A DNA stretch of 64,000 nucleotides from Gavia stellata (Eukaryota; Chordata; Aves; Gaviiformes; Gaviidae): contig NC_082603.1 in assembly GCF_030936135.1 (NCBI RefSeq), forward strand, positions 14,662,880 to 14,726,879. The letters run 5' to 3'. Below the pieces are notes generated by a model. That model was not told where the DNA came from. It did not search any database and worked only from the letters and a program-made list of their open reading frames with translations. The translations under genes were made by a program, and so were the position numbers. Below, in pieces: positions 37,181 through 49,365 of the stretch (the stretch's first letter is position 1; every line of letters begins with the position of its first letter).

Positions 37181-39893
37181 GCCCCTGTCAAACGCGACCC
37201 TGTGTTGGTGCTTTCACATCCAAAAAGAGTCTTTGAATGTTCAGAGGATGCTTAAGATACCTACATTTTTGAAAATACGAGGAAAAGTTTTAAATTAATT
37301 TTTTAAAACAAAATTGGTAATGACAACTGCTTACAGTGGTAACAGTGCTATTGCATAGAGACTGAGAAAGAAGTGAGTTTAGGTTTTATAATTCCTTCTC
37401 TCTTAAAACTTTTAAAAGAAAAACCCTCAGTGTATGAAATGCTAACTCTGTTGGTAATCTACTGTTGCGCTTACTGCAGAAATTTTCCTCTTCCTTCCTT
37501 GCTCTGTTCTCTTTAACGCCACTTCAAATTGAAATGCCAAAGAATATCACAATAGACCAGAGCTCAATATATTACACCTTTTAGTTCATAGCATCGCATC
37601 AGTCAATTAGGAGTAGTAGTTGTTATGGGGAAGCAGCTTTTCTCTGAAAGACGGTAAGAGTAACTCTACCCTCAGGAGGAGAGTCCCTCTCTTATTTATG
37701 CTAATAGTCATGCTTCAATTGCTCCACGCCTCTCCCAGAATGACTCAGATAAATTACACTGGCAAACAGACATTTACTCTTCCACCACAAAGCTAGAAAC
37801 TTGAAAATATGTTCAGCCTCCTGAGAGCCTGGAGGAAAATACAGCCGTTAAATTACAACTGTCAGAAAAGGCATGTAAGATAAATCATGCTTGAGGTTGA
37901 CATATGCATCCCCTGCAACTGCCTGACATACCCTTGATATTTCAAAGCTTTCTCCTTTATTTAACTAATGTATAGAAAATACTAAATAAAAGTGCATTCA
38001 TTAGGCATTTTCCTCTAGGAAATAATTCTCACATAATTTTAAGCAAGAGGAACACATTAAAGGAATATGCTTTAATTAAAGGATAAGATGACTCAGGGTT
38101 TCAGTAGTCAGATGTACAGGCTTTCATGTTTAGGTTATTGGTTAACCAGCTGAGAGGGCTCTAACTCAGAGATGCGAGATCCAACAAATAATTTGTTAGA
38201 GGCTGTGGAAAATAGAGGCTGTGGAAAATACCTGGGCAATTTCAGTTCCACTCCAAACAGTTGGGTATTTGTATCACAAAAAGCAGCATTAAAATTAGAT
38301 GACCACACACATTTATAGCCCTCTTAATATCTCAGCAGAGAGGAAACTGAAATACAGCTTCATTCTTCTCAGGCAAATGAAGCCAGATCAGCTGGATTTG
38401 CACTGACAGCTGTCTAAAACCTCAGAGGTGATGGGTTAACAGGGCTCAGCTGCACAGGTTGTAGCCTCCTCACAAGGGCTGAAACACAAAGGTAAAGACA
38501 GGTTGGTCCAGCCAACTCTACGAAGAGTACACTGGCAAAGTGTTTAGTGAGGTGATTTATACCAGGCTTATACTCCATCCCCACCAACAGAACAAGAATT
38601 CTTCTCTTAGTACCTCTCCAACTGCCAGGTCCAGTGTTAAGGAAGCTTGTGCTTCTATGAAATACACTACAGAAATCCAGGGTATGTATAGCTCCTTTGA
38701 GAACTCAACTCTGGAATTGCCTACAGTCAGAATAAGGAGAAAAGACAACGCAATGTTATTCATGCACCGTTTCAGAAAGAACCAGAACGCAGGTCTCAGT
38801 CGAATGCCAGCAGGAGGGCTACGCACATCATGACACCAAACTGATACATAAGAGCCGCCTGACATGCGTAAACTGGTTAAAAAAATGTTTCTGCACCATG
38901 CCCACAAGTATAAAGGCAGACACTTTTGTTCACAGGGATTCTGAATATGTGTATGCTCTTAGATACTTGAGTTATTAGGATGAGCAGAAACTACTTTTTT
39001 AGGGTCTGGCACCAAAAAAACCCCAAAATTGACTGCCGGTGACAATGAAAGTTCTTGTGGAACTTCCTGTAAGAACTTAGTGTGGTGGGGATTTCAGAAA
39101 CCTGGGTAGTCACAGGGCAATTTCCTTGCAGGAAAACGCTTTGATCTTGTCAGAAAAGAAGTTGCAAGATGGGGTACTGCCAAAGCCTGCATACTAATAG
39201 ATCGGTGGCCTCAAGACACCTCCAGAAGGCCATACTCTCCTAGTGCTAGCACTGCTGGACAACTCACGATTGCATCAGAGGAGTGTCTGAACATTACCCA
39301 TCTTGAAAGGATACAGAAAATCCCTCCAAGACAGATTAGAAAAGGATTTTTCTCCAACACATTACTCTTCTGCACTTTCAAAGATCTTTATATAAACAAA
39401 AAGGACTTTTATTCATCCTGACGCAACTTAGGCCACAAACCAGAGCCATTCCTCCCTGATGTGCTGGGTCAAGGCAGGAGATCCTTGAAAGAGTACCAAC
39501 AGAACAGGTTTGCTCACCAAGAAAGTGCCAAGAGCGGCCTGCAGAATCCCCCAAAATTCTCATGACTAGAAGGAATATAAAAAACAGAGTGAAAAATCTG
39601 GTTCAGATTTCTGCTGCAATCCCAGAACAAATATTTCATACTTTGAATAATTTTTCAAGATTTACATGCATTGTAGCATGATCCTATCTGTGCCTTTAAG
39701 CAACTGATACTTTTCAAAATCTGTGAAAAAAACCCCAAACTAATTTGTTCAAATGGGTTAAAACAACACCTTAAATGAAGTACATGCAGGCAGAAGAAAC
39801 TTAATTATAATATTGTGAGACAGCTCAACCTGTACTGGGAGAATATGTAAGAAAGCAACAAAGAAAAGAGTAAACTAAATGATTTTATTAATT
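37181..39893. other. Intergenic DNA between S1PR1 promoter and aldo-keto reductase 3' end
   Basis: About 2.7 kb. Open frames such as 38557-38907 (minus) are unrecognised. A 16-bp unit, tagaggctgtggaaaa, is directly repeated at 38197-38212 and 38213-38228. As the shared spacer of two same-strand genes it could hold S1PR1 upstream control elements, but no specific site can be claimed. Confidence 0.55.
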
Positions 39894-39952
39894 TGTTAAC
39901 ATAACAGGAAATACAAGCCATTGATACTGGTTTTTTATTATTGATATTTATT
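39894..39952 (-). terminator. Probable poly(A) signals of the aldo-keto reductase gene
   Basis: Three AATAAA hexamers on the minus strand (TTTATT on the plus strand) at 39947-39952, 39934-39939 and 39894-39899, beginning about 105 bases after the stop codon at 40058. A short 3' UTR of 110-200 bases is inferred. Confidence 0.55.
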
Positions 39953-40057
39953 AGGTACTGAGAACCCAAGAGAAAAATTTAGATTTATTGTTCAGTTTAA
40001 AATCAATTAATGTTTCAGTTGCATCACTTCTGCAGTATAGAACAATCTGCTTTTAAA

Positions 40058-40159
40058 TTATCCTTTCCACAGTGGGTAGGTTAGATGAATTAATTTTCTG
40101 TTGATATTCATAGTGTTCAAAAACTCCATATCTTCTTCCCCCAGATTAAAATCAAAAAC
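40058..40159 (-). CDS. Aldo-keto reductase terminal exon
   Basis: 102 bases: 33 codons and TAA. It reads VFDFNLGEEDMEFLNTMN, then INRKLIHLTYPLWKG, then stop at 40058-40060. VFDFNL(G/S)EEDME.L is the usual last helix of the family. The C-terminal tail is short, as in bacterial-type members, and lacks the long substrate loop of AKR1C enzymes. The join to the previous exon is phase 0. Confidence 0.95.
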   Translation of the reverse strand, partial: VFDFNLGEEDMEFLNTMNINRKLIHLTYPLWKG

Positions 40160-41275
40160 CTGTTTTGGAGGAAAAAAAAAAGTGATAAGAACATTGTAAA
40201 GACTAAAGCACATGTTTGTTTAGTATTAGCATTCTGTAATTTAGGTGGTCTGTTTTTAAGTTCTTAATATTGATAAATTTAATATTAATTAAATGGCCAT
40301 TTTTGTTTTAAAAGGCTACTGTAAAAAGTTTGCTATGTTGATTTTTGTGAGAATTTGTACTTTATTTTTAGATCACTAAGCTGAACATTAGGAAAAGCTT
40401 AACTCCAAGTGGAAAGAATTGAAGTAGTTGAGAAAGTGACATGCAACTGGGTATCATTGCACCCAAAATCACAACACACTTTAAAATATCTAATAATGAT
40501 ATATGTTTTTTTAATATGTATTAAAATATAGCAGAAGTTCTACAGTAATGAAACCATATCATGCAGCATTAGAAAACTTTTTGAAGGTTCAATTTCTATT
40601 CCAGTGATACAGATCAGTGAACTGAAGTCCTACTGTACGTTTTCTGTTAGGGCAAACTAAAGACACTAATGAACATGATAACTGAACTTAACATGCTATT
40701 CTGAAGAAACAGAAGTCTTAGATGGAAAATCCGCAGTTATCTGGCAGATTACAGATATTACTTATCTGTAATATTGGGGGGGGGGGGAGCAGTAAAATAA
40801 CCATTTCCTGAAAAAAACACCAAAACAAAACCACCTGTGATAGTTTTTCAGATTAACCGAAGGTACTTGTATCTGGTTTATAAGGCGTTCATGATAATCA
40901 TGCAAATATCTCACAAACCATGGGATATAAAATAGCTGGTTGCTGTTTCATTAATATAAAGAGTCCATTAAATATATATTTTTCAACACCAGGGAATTGA
41001 ATTTGTACCACAGTATACATATGACCTTGACGGCTATGCTTCAGATTAATCTACCACCACCTTTATACTGCACCCAAAGCAAGCGATTTACTGTAAATTC
41101 ATCTTGGCAACATTATACTTATGGATATTCAATGGGATAAACCCAGGTCATGAGGAACCATTAGGAAAGAATGAATTCATAGAGAAAAGAAAAACAAAAC
41201 AGAACAAAACAACCCAACAATCTCTGCTCTCCTTGTTATCAGGAAACTGTGAAAGTAATTGTGCACCACCACCAT

Positions 41276-41293
41276 CCCCCCCCCCCCCCCCCC
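41276..41293. repeat. C18 homopolymer
   Basis: Eighteen consecutive C after a caccaccaccat-like stretch, inside the last aldo-keto reductase intron. Such runs are prone to length variation and sequencing error. Confidence 0.9.
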
Positions 41294-44200
41294 AAATTTC
41301 GCAGCCAAGTTATGAACTTAACACTAGTTCATTATACTGGAATTTTGAAGCCTCATCTATAAAGTCCTGGAAATTTATGTTGCTGGAGAAAAAAATAGAG
41401 GAATCATTAATAGGATGATAATGCTGCTAACCTACTCTTGAATTTCCTATTAGTAGTTCAGCTACAGAATGGTTCTCAAAGGGCACTGGCTAGCAAAGCC
41501 AGTATTAAGATCATAAATATTCCTCTTGGGCACAGCGATTGAGATCTGGTACAATGGATCTGTGCAAAGTTGCTTAGGGAAGCACATCCCATAACGTTGG
41601 CCATGCCTACAATGGTTTACAGAGTGATGTGAGTTATATTACTGGGAAGTAGTATCAGCGTCATTGATTTAAATTAATTTCAGGCTTTGTGCTTCCTTTT
41701 TTTTTTTTTGGGTAGTGACAACTTTTGGAGATAGTTCTCATGCTCTTGTCCCTTAGAAGTCATTACTATTCTATAATGTCGTGGCAATTGTAACTACTCC
41801 TGTGTGATGCTGCAGATGGATAAGCAGCCATTCATAAAGACAAATAGTAAGGCTGCATCATTTATATCATAAATATAACATAGGCTCACTACAAGGCAGT
41901 GTGAATACTTGATTTTTTCTTTCAAAAGTGCAGACATCTTAATGGAGGCTGCAAAAAGTGCCAAAAGATTAAGCACAGAAAAAGACTCCCAGCACAGCAA
42001 CACGAAAAATTGCCAGAAGGTTGGCTTATCTGTTAATTTTACCCAATGCACTATAGTCAGAGATGAGGTTCAAAACTTTGGAAGGGGTGTGGCCATGTGG
42101 AAAGAGTTAGCTGCTTGGATTCAATTAGGTCAGCAAGAGCTACTCCACCCTCCTCCCCATTTTCAAAAAAACATGGCGTTAACATCTGCTTTCCTGTCAG
42201 AACAGTTCAGCACTCCTATTTTAAAAAGAAAATCAGCTGGTGTTAACCACCAAAAGAAGGGTGAATATTACACAGTCTGCTTGGCTTAGTGGACTTGTGA
42301 ACTTACCAGTATTATGTTTTCTTTATTACACATGCCAGTCAGAAAAATAATGCCTTGAAAGTTATGTTGGGGGACTGGTGCGGTAGAAGCACTTCTGCAG
42401 CCTGATTAAAAAAAAAAATTCCTGAAGTGTGCACTTTACAAAACCATTTCCATTATTTTCCAATTAAACATTCTTAGGTGCCTTCATCTCCAGTAACATA
42501 AAAGATGAAATTCAGAAATAGGCAAGAAAAAGGAGAGAGGGAGCCACTCAGACAGGAAGGTACATGGCTGCACAGAAAGTGGCCTCACCCTTTCCACTGA
42601 CTTTCAGTTTATTTTTTTTCCTTTCCTTATTTGTTTCAAGAGAATTCCCTTCCACTAAGAGTCACAGTGCTCCTGCAAAGGCAGCTGATTGCACTTATTT
42701 TAAATAATGGCTTATTTACCTAAGATACAATTTATCAGTGTTATCTCAACTAGAAAGGAGTGCCCAATCAGTCACTACCATAAATGACCTACATAATATG
42801 GAAGAAAAAGTGCCTTCAATTTTCAGGTGTATTCCCTGTTCCTACTGGCAATATCATGGGTTACACTGATAAAATGGATGCATTGCTGTATCTTAAAAAT
42901 GGTCATTGTAGAGAGGTGATAAATTTTTCTCTCTAGAGAAAGCTTGTCTTATAGAAATATGGACAAGAGGAGGAATTTCAGCCCTGGGGAAGAATATGCA
43001 TATAATTCCAAGAATTCACTTGAGGAATGAATTCTGAGGGTTTTGGTTTTTTTTTTTAATCTTAAAAAATGAGCACCTCCAGGCTAACTGACCAAAGAAG
43101 AAATAAAAAAATGGAGTTAAACTTCCTGATTTTGTATGTTCAGCACTTTTATATCCTTTTGGTCTTCTAGGTTCTGCTTCTATTACAGAACATCACTCCT
43201 CACCGCTACCCCTAAATCTCACTACTGCTCACTTTCCAATTTCTTATTAGTTGTCTTATTTCTTTATACCATGATCAAAGTTGTTGATACTTTAGAAATG
43301 TTCATTTAGATGAGGTGATGTGGACTTAATCTTCAGCAGCCTTTGCTTAAAAAGAAAACTATCTACCACATCTGTAATATCAATTTAGTTGTAGAGAAAA
43401 GCACAAAATATGAATCCACTGAGCCTGTCTTTCCCTCTGCAACCTGATCAAAAGTAAAAGAGGATTTGCTCAATGATTCTAAATTAACTACCAGTATAAA
43501 ACTTGTGAATGCCATAGTCAAAGGAAGAGGGTCCCGTGATATATCCCAAACACACAGGAGATAACAGGGTTCTAGACTTTTGGGGCAATTACAGCTTCTA
43601 GCAAAAAACAATAGCTATTAATGATGCCACAATATGCAAAACTGCACACCACACCTGGGAGAAAGACAGCATGGGTCAGCTGAGTCCTGGCACTTAAAAA
43701 GCTTTTATTGCCTCAAATTACACTCGACTTTGTACATAGTTAAAATTAAACTCTTCCATACTTCTAAAGCCACTACCTGATAGCAAAGGAATTGCTAGGA
43801 AAGATTACCAAAAAAACCCTAACCCAACAGAAAAAAAGTCCTGAACCACCAATAATTAAGTCTGAAGGTAGTTAGGAAAGTAAGCATCAGATTAAAACTG
43901 TAACTTGCCACAATTGCTCCTTAAGAATGCTTTTTTAGTAATACTACTTCTATCTGATTATTCCTTTCACTACTTATTGTACTGCTGAGATACCATGATC
44001 TAGATCAGAGAAAACGGTGTCTTGACTTCCTAGCAAAAGCAGATACAGACATAAAAAACATTGTAAAATCTCTTTGACAGAGGGAACAATGAAATACATC
44101 AATGAATTAGGAAGCCATCCTCACTGTAGCCTAAAGCCATCTATGTGGGGCATTAGTAAGAAAATCTGGTTTAGTTCTGTTTAGCTCAGAACAGGGAGGT

Positions 44201-47200
44201 GATCAGTCAGAAATAACTGCAGAAAAAACAGAGCTGTCCTGACCAATATGGGACTTCGAGTCACATAACTAGTCATAACTGATACTGTTCTGGTAATACT
44301 GAAGCTAGAATTTGCTAGCATACATAAAGGTTTGGTTCACTTCGTATGCATCATTTGTGTTGGAAATAGTATGTTGATGTGATGTCTGCTTCTTTAGAGA
44401 GAACTAGAGGTAAAACACCAATTTCTCTTCCGTAGTTTCTGAAAAAGTCTTCACTGCCAAAAAGCCACACTGAGTGAATACTAGGTACATGATTCACTTC
44501 TAGTCCTCGTTTTATGAATTCAGATACACTGTGAAGCAAGGAGTCCCTCAACAGCACACTGACAGTTTTTTTTCATATTGCTAAGGTATTGTTCTATAAA
44601 GTGAGTTTTCAAAAGCAGGATTAGCTGATGACCACTGGTAGAAAGGTTTATTTTTGGGCAATCTTTCCAATTTTCACTTAGTCCTTGCCTTCATTTTCTC
44701 CAAAAGCTTAAAAAAGCCTACAAATTACCTTAATTTTATGATTAAGCCTTACTTTTTGGAACTATTGAACCCCTCATCACAACAGTTAAGCCAGGTACAT
44801 AACTGTTCTTAGACACCTAAAGTGGCATTCCCAGATACTGGAGCACCCCAAACTGCAGGCCACACTTGAAACTCTAGAAAATAATTTTACTGTGGAGATT
44901 GTGTATCTTTCTTGGAACAATACATTGTACAGGTATTAGTGAGCACAGCATTTCATACAATAACTTGTATTTTAAAATAATAAATAATACATTAATGATT
45001 CCAGAGGCAAATCTAGACCGATTTTCGTGGAAATGTTTACCAGGAAAAAACAGCCAATTATTCTGAGGAGCTGTTATCAAAAAGGTAAGTGTCTGTATTT
45101 TAGCCAAGCTGTATTGAAGCTCTGCTTTGAGGACAAACAATACAGGCTAGAATATGTGATTGCTGTAAGTCACTTCTTGATAAAAAACTAAGGAGCTTTG
45201 TTTTACGACATGACTAAAGCAGAAAAGCACTGGGAAAACTGCCTCAGGAAGTCCACACAGAATATAAATCATAGTCAGATTTTCCATACTTTTCTAGACA
45301 CAGGAACTCCTAAAATATCAATGTGACTTGAAGTTGAATACTCAGACAATAAAAGACTCTGTGGACACTTTTCTCAAAACAGATCTGTAAATCTACATCT
45401 ATCTATCTCTATAAGTATTTTATAAGAAAATCTGAGGAACAGTATAGTCTCTAATGAGATTTCCTGGACAAATCCAAAATGAAAGCTAAACTAATTCTCA
45501 CTAAAAGCTACACAAAACTCACCAGAATTTCCAGTAAGAGAAAAAAAGCAGTAATAACAATGATACCTCTTTGGCTCTTAGAGCTTGCTGCTGAACTTTT
45601 AGCTATGCAGATAGTTTATTTGTACATGGACTTCTCTGTAAAGATTACTACTTTGTTATACCTACAGGCTAGGAAATAATATGCATAGAACTCTCTGGGT
45701 TAATGCCATTATTATGCAATAATACGCATAAAATTTTTTGGTGATGCTCAGATACTGCTTATTACGATGAGATTATATTTTTGATGGAAATTTGCAGTAC
45801 ATTTTAAAGTATAAATACTGTAATAACAGTGGTATTAACATATATTTTTCCACCCAGCTTTTTCTTCTTGATACATTGTATCCCTCTAACAAAGTACTTG
45901 AAAAATTATTTCGTACTTAACACCTGTGTTGTACCCTAGTGGGTAGCATTTTTTCTTACATTTTTAAAGAAGGGCTGTCTCCTCATGGTCTTTGATTAAA
46001 TAGCCTGATGCAGGGTCAATGGCATAAATAGGAGGCTTTGCATGGGCTTCAGTGAACTATGGATCAGGATTTGAGACTGAAATGTAAGATCTCAGTACAA
46101 AAGTGCTACCCTCAAAAATATGTTGTCTGTTATCTATGTTAAGGATTTCAAATCAGTTATCATTAATAGCAAATATTAATCTTATGTTTATATTCTTACT
46201 GTAACCTTCCCTAAATTTAAGTTACAGGGTGTGACTCACTGATAACTGACCGAGGAGAAAGCTCAAACCTTCATTCACACAATAAGGCTTGGGTCCCAGG
46301 AAACATGTCTCCCATCATGCATTCCATTCAGAATTTCAACATCGTCTTCTGCTATTGTAAAATCAAACACCTATAGGAATGCACATATAGTTAACATCAT
46401 GAACATAGACAGAATTAGGACTGTTTCCATTATTTAAACTGACCAAGATTCATTTAAATGTGAGGGAGAATTTTTCTGTATTTTTACTTCTGGAAATTCT
46501 CCTTATATTTTGTCATAGACAAATATTCCATTAAGCTCACAGGTTCCACTGGGTCCTTTGCTCCTTTTGTGACTCATTTTAATTTGTAGACTCTGTTAAG
46601 ATGGTTTTGTAGCACTCTGGCCTCAGGCAAGGGTCCAAGACAACAGTAGTATCAAAGCTGGTTTTGACAGTGTTCTATATGTAGATATAGATGCCAGATG
46701 TATATGAATACCCTGACCACAATCCCTCTGGAAACCTGAGTTCAGTATTTCACTTATATCCCAATGTTCCGTTTAGAGTGTTACAGTTCTTTCTCTCAGA
46801 ACTTTATCCAAAGAGAATTATTAGAAGGTATCATGACATTCACAGAGCTTTCAAACCAAAGGCTATATCTATCTTTTCTATGCGTACTTAGACAAAACAC
46901 TCACGGATCAGCTAATACAGAAACAGATACAGTACTATAGTGCCTCAGAACTAACTTGAACTTGAAAGCAACCACCTGTCTTCATGCATAGGTTCTTACA
47001 GCCACTGACTTCTCCTGTGGTGAGACCTACAACAGGAATGACTGTGTCAGTGTTTTCTTAGCAGGTGTCTTATTCAGACATTATCACTTCAGAACTGAAG
47101 TTGCTTTAAATTGGTCTGTTGTCTTTGTCAGAGCTCCTCCATACTCAATAAAAAGATCCTGTGGAGCCTGAACTGCTGCCAAATGAGCTCCTCCCATCCT

Positions 47201-47545
47201 GCATTATCCAGCGATCACTGTCTGCTGGAATGACCCCTGTAGTCAAACCTCAGTGCTCAAGCTTTTTAAACCTAAACCAGGGACCAGTCACAGAACCAGA
47301 AATACTATATATTATATACTAAGGGCTTAATGAGGTCCATGCTTTCACCAGCTTGACTAGAAGTGGTAGAGACTCAGGCCAACACACTGCATGGGGCGAA
47401 AAAAAAAAGGGAAATGTGATAAACAACATCTGATAACTGTGCCAGTTCTCCCCTCTTCCTTTCCATCCTAAGTGTTTCAAGTTTTGCTGCAATGCATTCC
47501 CTCAGTTGTGCGAAATAAATTGGTGGGGCCATAGAGTAAACTCTA

Positions 47546-47619
47546 AAAACCAGAATTAATCTGGATTTAAAATAAATAAAATAAAACCAGAATTAATCTG
47601 GATTTAAAATAAATAAAAT
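47546..47619. repeat. Tandem duplication, 37-bp unit, two copies
   Basis: Two identical copies of a unit beginning aaaaccagaattaatctgga, at 47546-47582 and 47583-47619. Exact identity suggests a recent event. It lies in the last intron of the aldo-keto reductase gene. Confidence 0.93.
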
Positions 47620-48585
47620 AAAAAGAATAAGGAAGGATTTTTAACTTGGTTTTGTTCTCTGATCTGGTTCACAAACATCTGTGCTTGTACCACAGAAGGC
47701 AATGTACATGTCAGAATAAATAGTCAAGGCAGGAGCTATATAAACAGGCATAGCCACCAGGAGAAATCCTCATTACACGTACATTGATTTATACCTACAC
47801 ACACACAGAGTGATTTAACTAGCAGACAGAAGTTTCCTATCTTCTTGCAAAGTTTATTCCTGATTTGCCAAACAGTTCATACCCCTATGATATGTTTGGA
47901 AGTAACAATACGGTTGTTGTGGTTTCCCCTCTCCTCCCCCCAAAGAAAGCACACTTTCAGATTGGAGAAATGGAGAGAAAATGAAGTAATGAATTAAAAA
48001 CATTTGGTATGAAAAGGAAATTAGAAAAGGGTGGGGGGAATCATGCTGGCAATCCTCATTCATTCCCCACTTTTCTTTTACCATCTCCTTTATGCTGGGA
48101 CCTTCTCTGCAAGTCAAGTAGAAGCAAGAAGGTAGGGGAAGAGCCAGCTCTGGCAGGACCGTGATTTCCTTAGAAGGGATATCCCCAAGAGAGTTTTACA
48201 GCTTTCATACAGTGTTATGCATAGCATACAAACTCCTGCCATTTGACCTATATGCCTGTCACAAAGAGGAACTAACCATAACCAGATTAGGATGTTCTAC
48301 AATTAGCCAAGTAATAAATAAAAATATTAATAATAAAAATCAGCTATAAAAGGTCTTTCTATGGATATCTTTTTAAAACACAGGCATTAGCTCTCCAGTT
48401 GATTTCTGACGTTTGTGAATTATAGTTTTCTACTATATTGTAGTAGTTTTATGGTACTATAATTTGCCAATTTTAACTGAGTTGCCCCAATATAAAACTG
48501 GTATAGCAAAATTGGCAGGCAAACCAAAGTATTAAAAACAGCAATTCGGACGTTAGTCAGACTTGAGCGGATAACCAAAACTTAC

Positions 48586-48645
48586 CTTGCAGTTTTCCTG
48601 TATCCTTTCTGCTTTTGTGGACTTCGGAATAGTGACAATCCCATT
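48586..48645 (-). CDS. Aldo-keto reductase exon (IPKS loop)
   Basis: 60 bases, 20 codons, reading NGIVTIPKSTKAERIQENCK. The acceptor is cattatgtttttcag and the donor aag|gtaag. By comparison with the well-studied AKR numbering, Lys and Ser of PKS match K270/S271, Arg of ERI matches R276, and the Glu-Asn pair matches positions 279-280. These contact the NADPH adenosine 2'-phosphate and adenine, so the cofactor site looks intact. Confidence 0.96.
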
Positions 48646-49182
48646 CTGAAAAACATAATGCTTCTCATCATTAAAATTTACATAGTTTCAAAGAAAGTAA
48701 TCTCTCTTCAAAACATTTCAAGACATTCCTCATGTCTTCTCAGGTTTTCATTTCATTTTTCAGAGAACACTAACATTTCTATATGCTATTTTTAATTGCA
48801 GTTATATACACTGCATTAAATTCCAACACAGATTATGTGGTTTATGTCAACTTAATACACTGTTTCACTGCTTAGTACTTCGTATTGAGTGACAGAAATG
48901 GAATGATGCCCCATGCTGCTTGCAACATTTAGTTTGAAAACATCTCTTTTATTGGTGGTTCTTTTCATTCTCTACAATTGGATTATTTGCATATTTAAAA
49001 TACTGCCATGCTTTGTGCACTACATTCCAAATTTCCAGTACAGCACAGTTAGTTCATGTGATACCAACATACTGAAGGCAGAAATACTTTTGGTGTAAAT
49101 TCTGGTTTGATGAACAAAACCCAAACTATTTACATTTTTTTCCTGAGAGAGGAGACACATTTTTATTACCACCGTCCATTAC
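48646..49182 (-). other. Aldo-keto reductase intron (0.54 kb)
   Basis: A short phase-0 intron with canonical GT-AG ends (gtaatgg to tgtttttcag). No embedded feature. Confidence 0.9.
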
Positions 49183-49365
49183 CTGTATACTCCAGCGTAT
49201 GCAAATCTGTGCTGGAGTTCTGCCATATTTCTTTGCCAGCTGAATGATACTAGGATGAGTGAGTGCTTCACCTTTGGCTAAAGGACAGTAGCCTTCAAAA
49301 ACAATATCTCTGCTCCTACAGTAATCGACCAGCTCCTGAGGTCTTTGGAAAGGGTGGTATTCAAC
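49183..49365 (-). CDS. Aldo-keto reductase exon (VEYHP to CIRWSIQ)
   Basis: 183 bases, exactly 61 codons, with acceptor tttatctaag and donor cag|gtaat. Key blocks in order are VEYHPFQRPQELVDYC, then IVFEGYCPLAKGEALTHP, then YGRTPAQICIRWSIQ. VEYHP follows the cofactor Gln. The Tyr of GYCPLAKG sits where the family stacks an aromatic ring on nicotinamide. TPAQICIRW is the conserved helix before the IPKS loop. There is no in-frame stop. Confidence 0.97.

Larger units (their letters stand above)
40160..48585 (-). other. Aldo-keto reductase last intron (8.4 kb)
   Basis: It runs from donor aag|gtaag at 48585 to an acceptor reading cctccaaaacag at 40160. It contains a C18 run (41276-41293), a G-run near 40777-40787, a 37-bp tandem duplication (47546-47619) and no recognised coding sequence. 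Confidence 0.85.
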
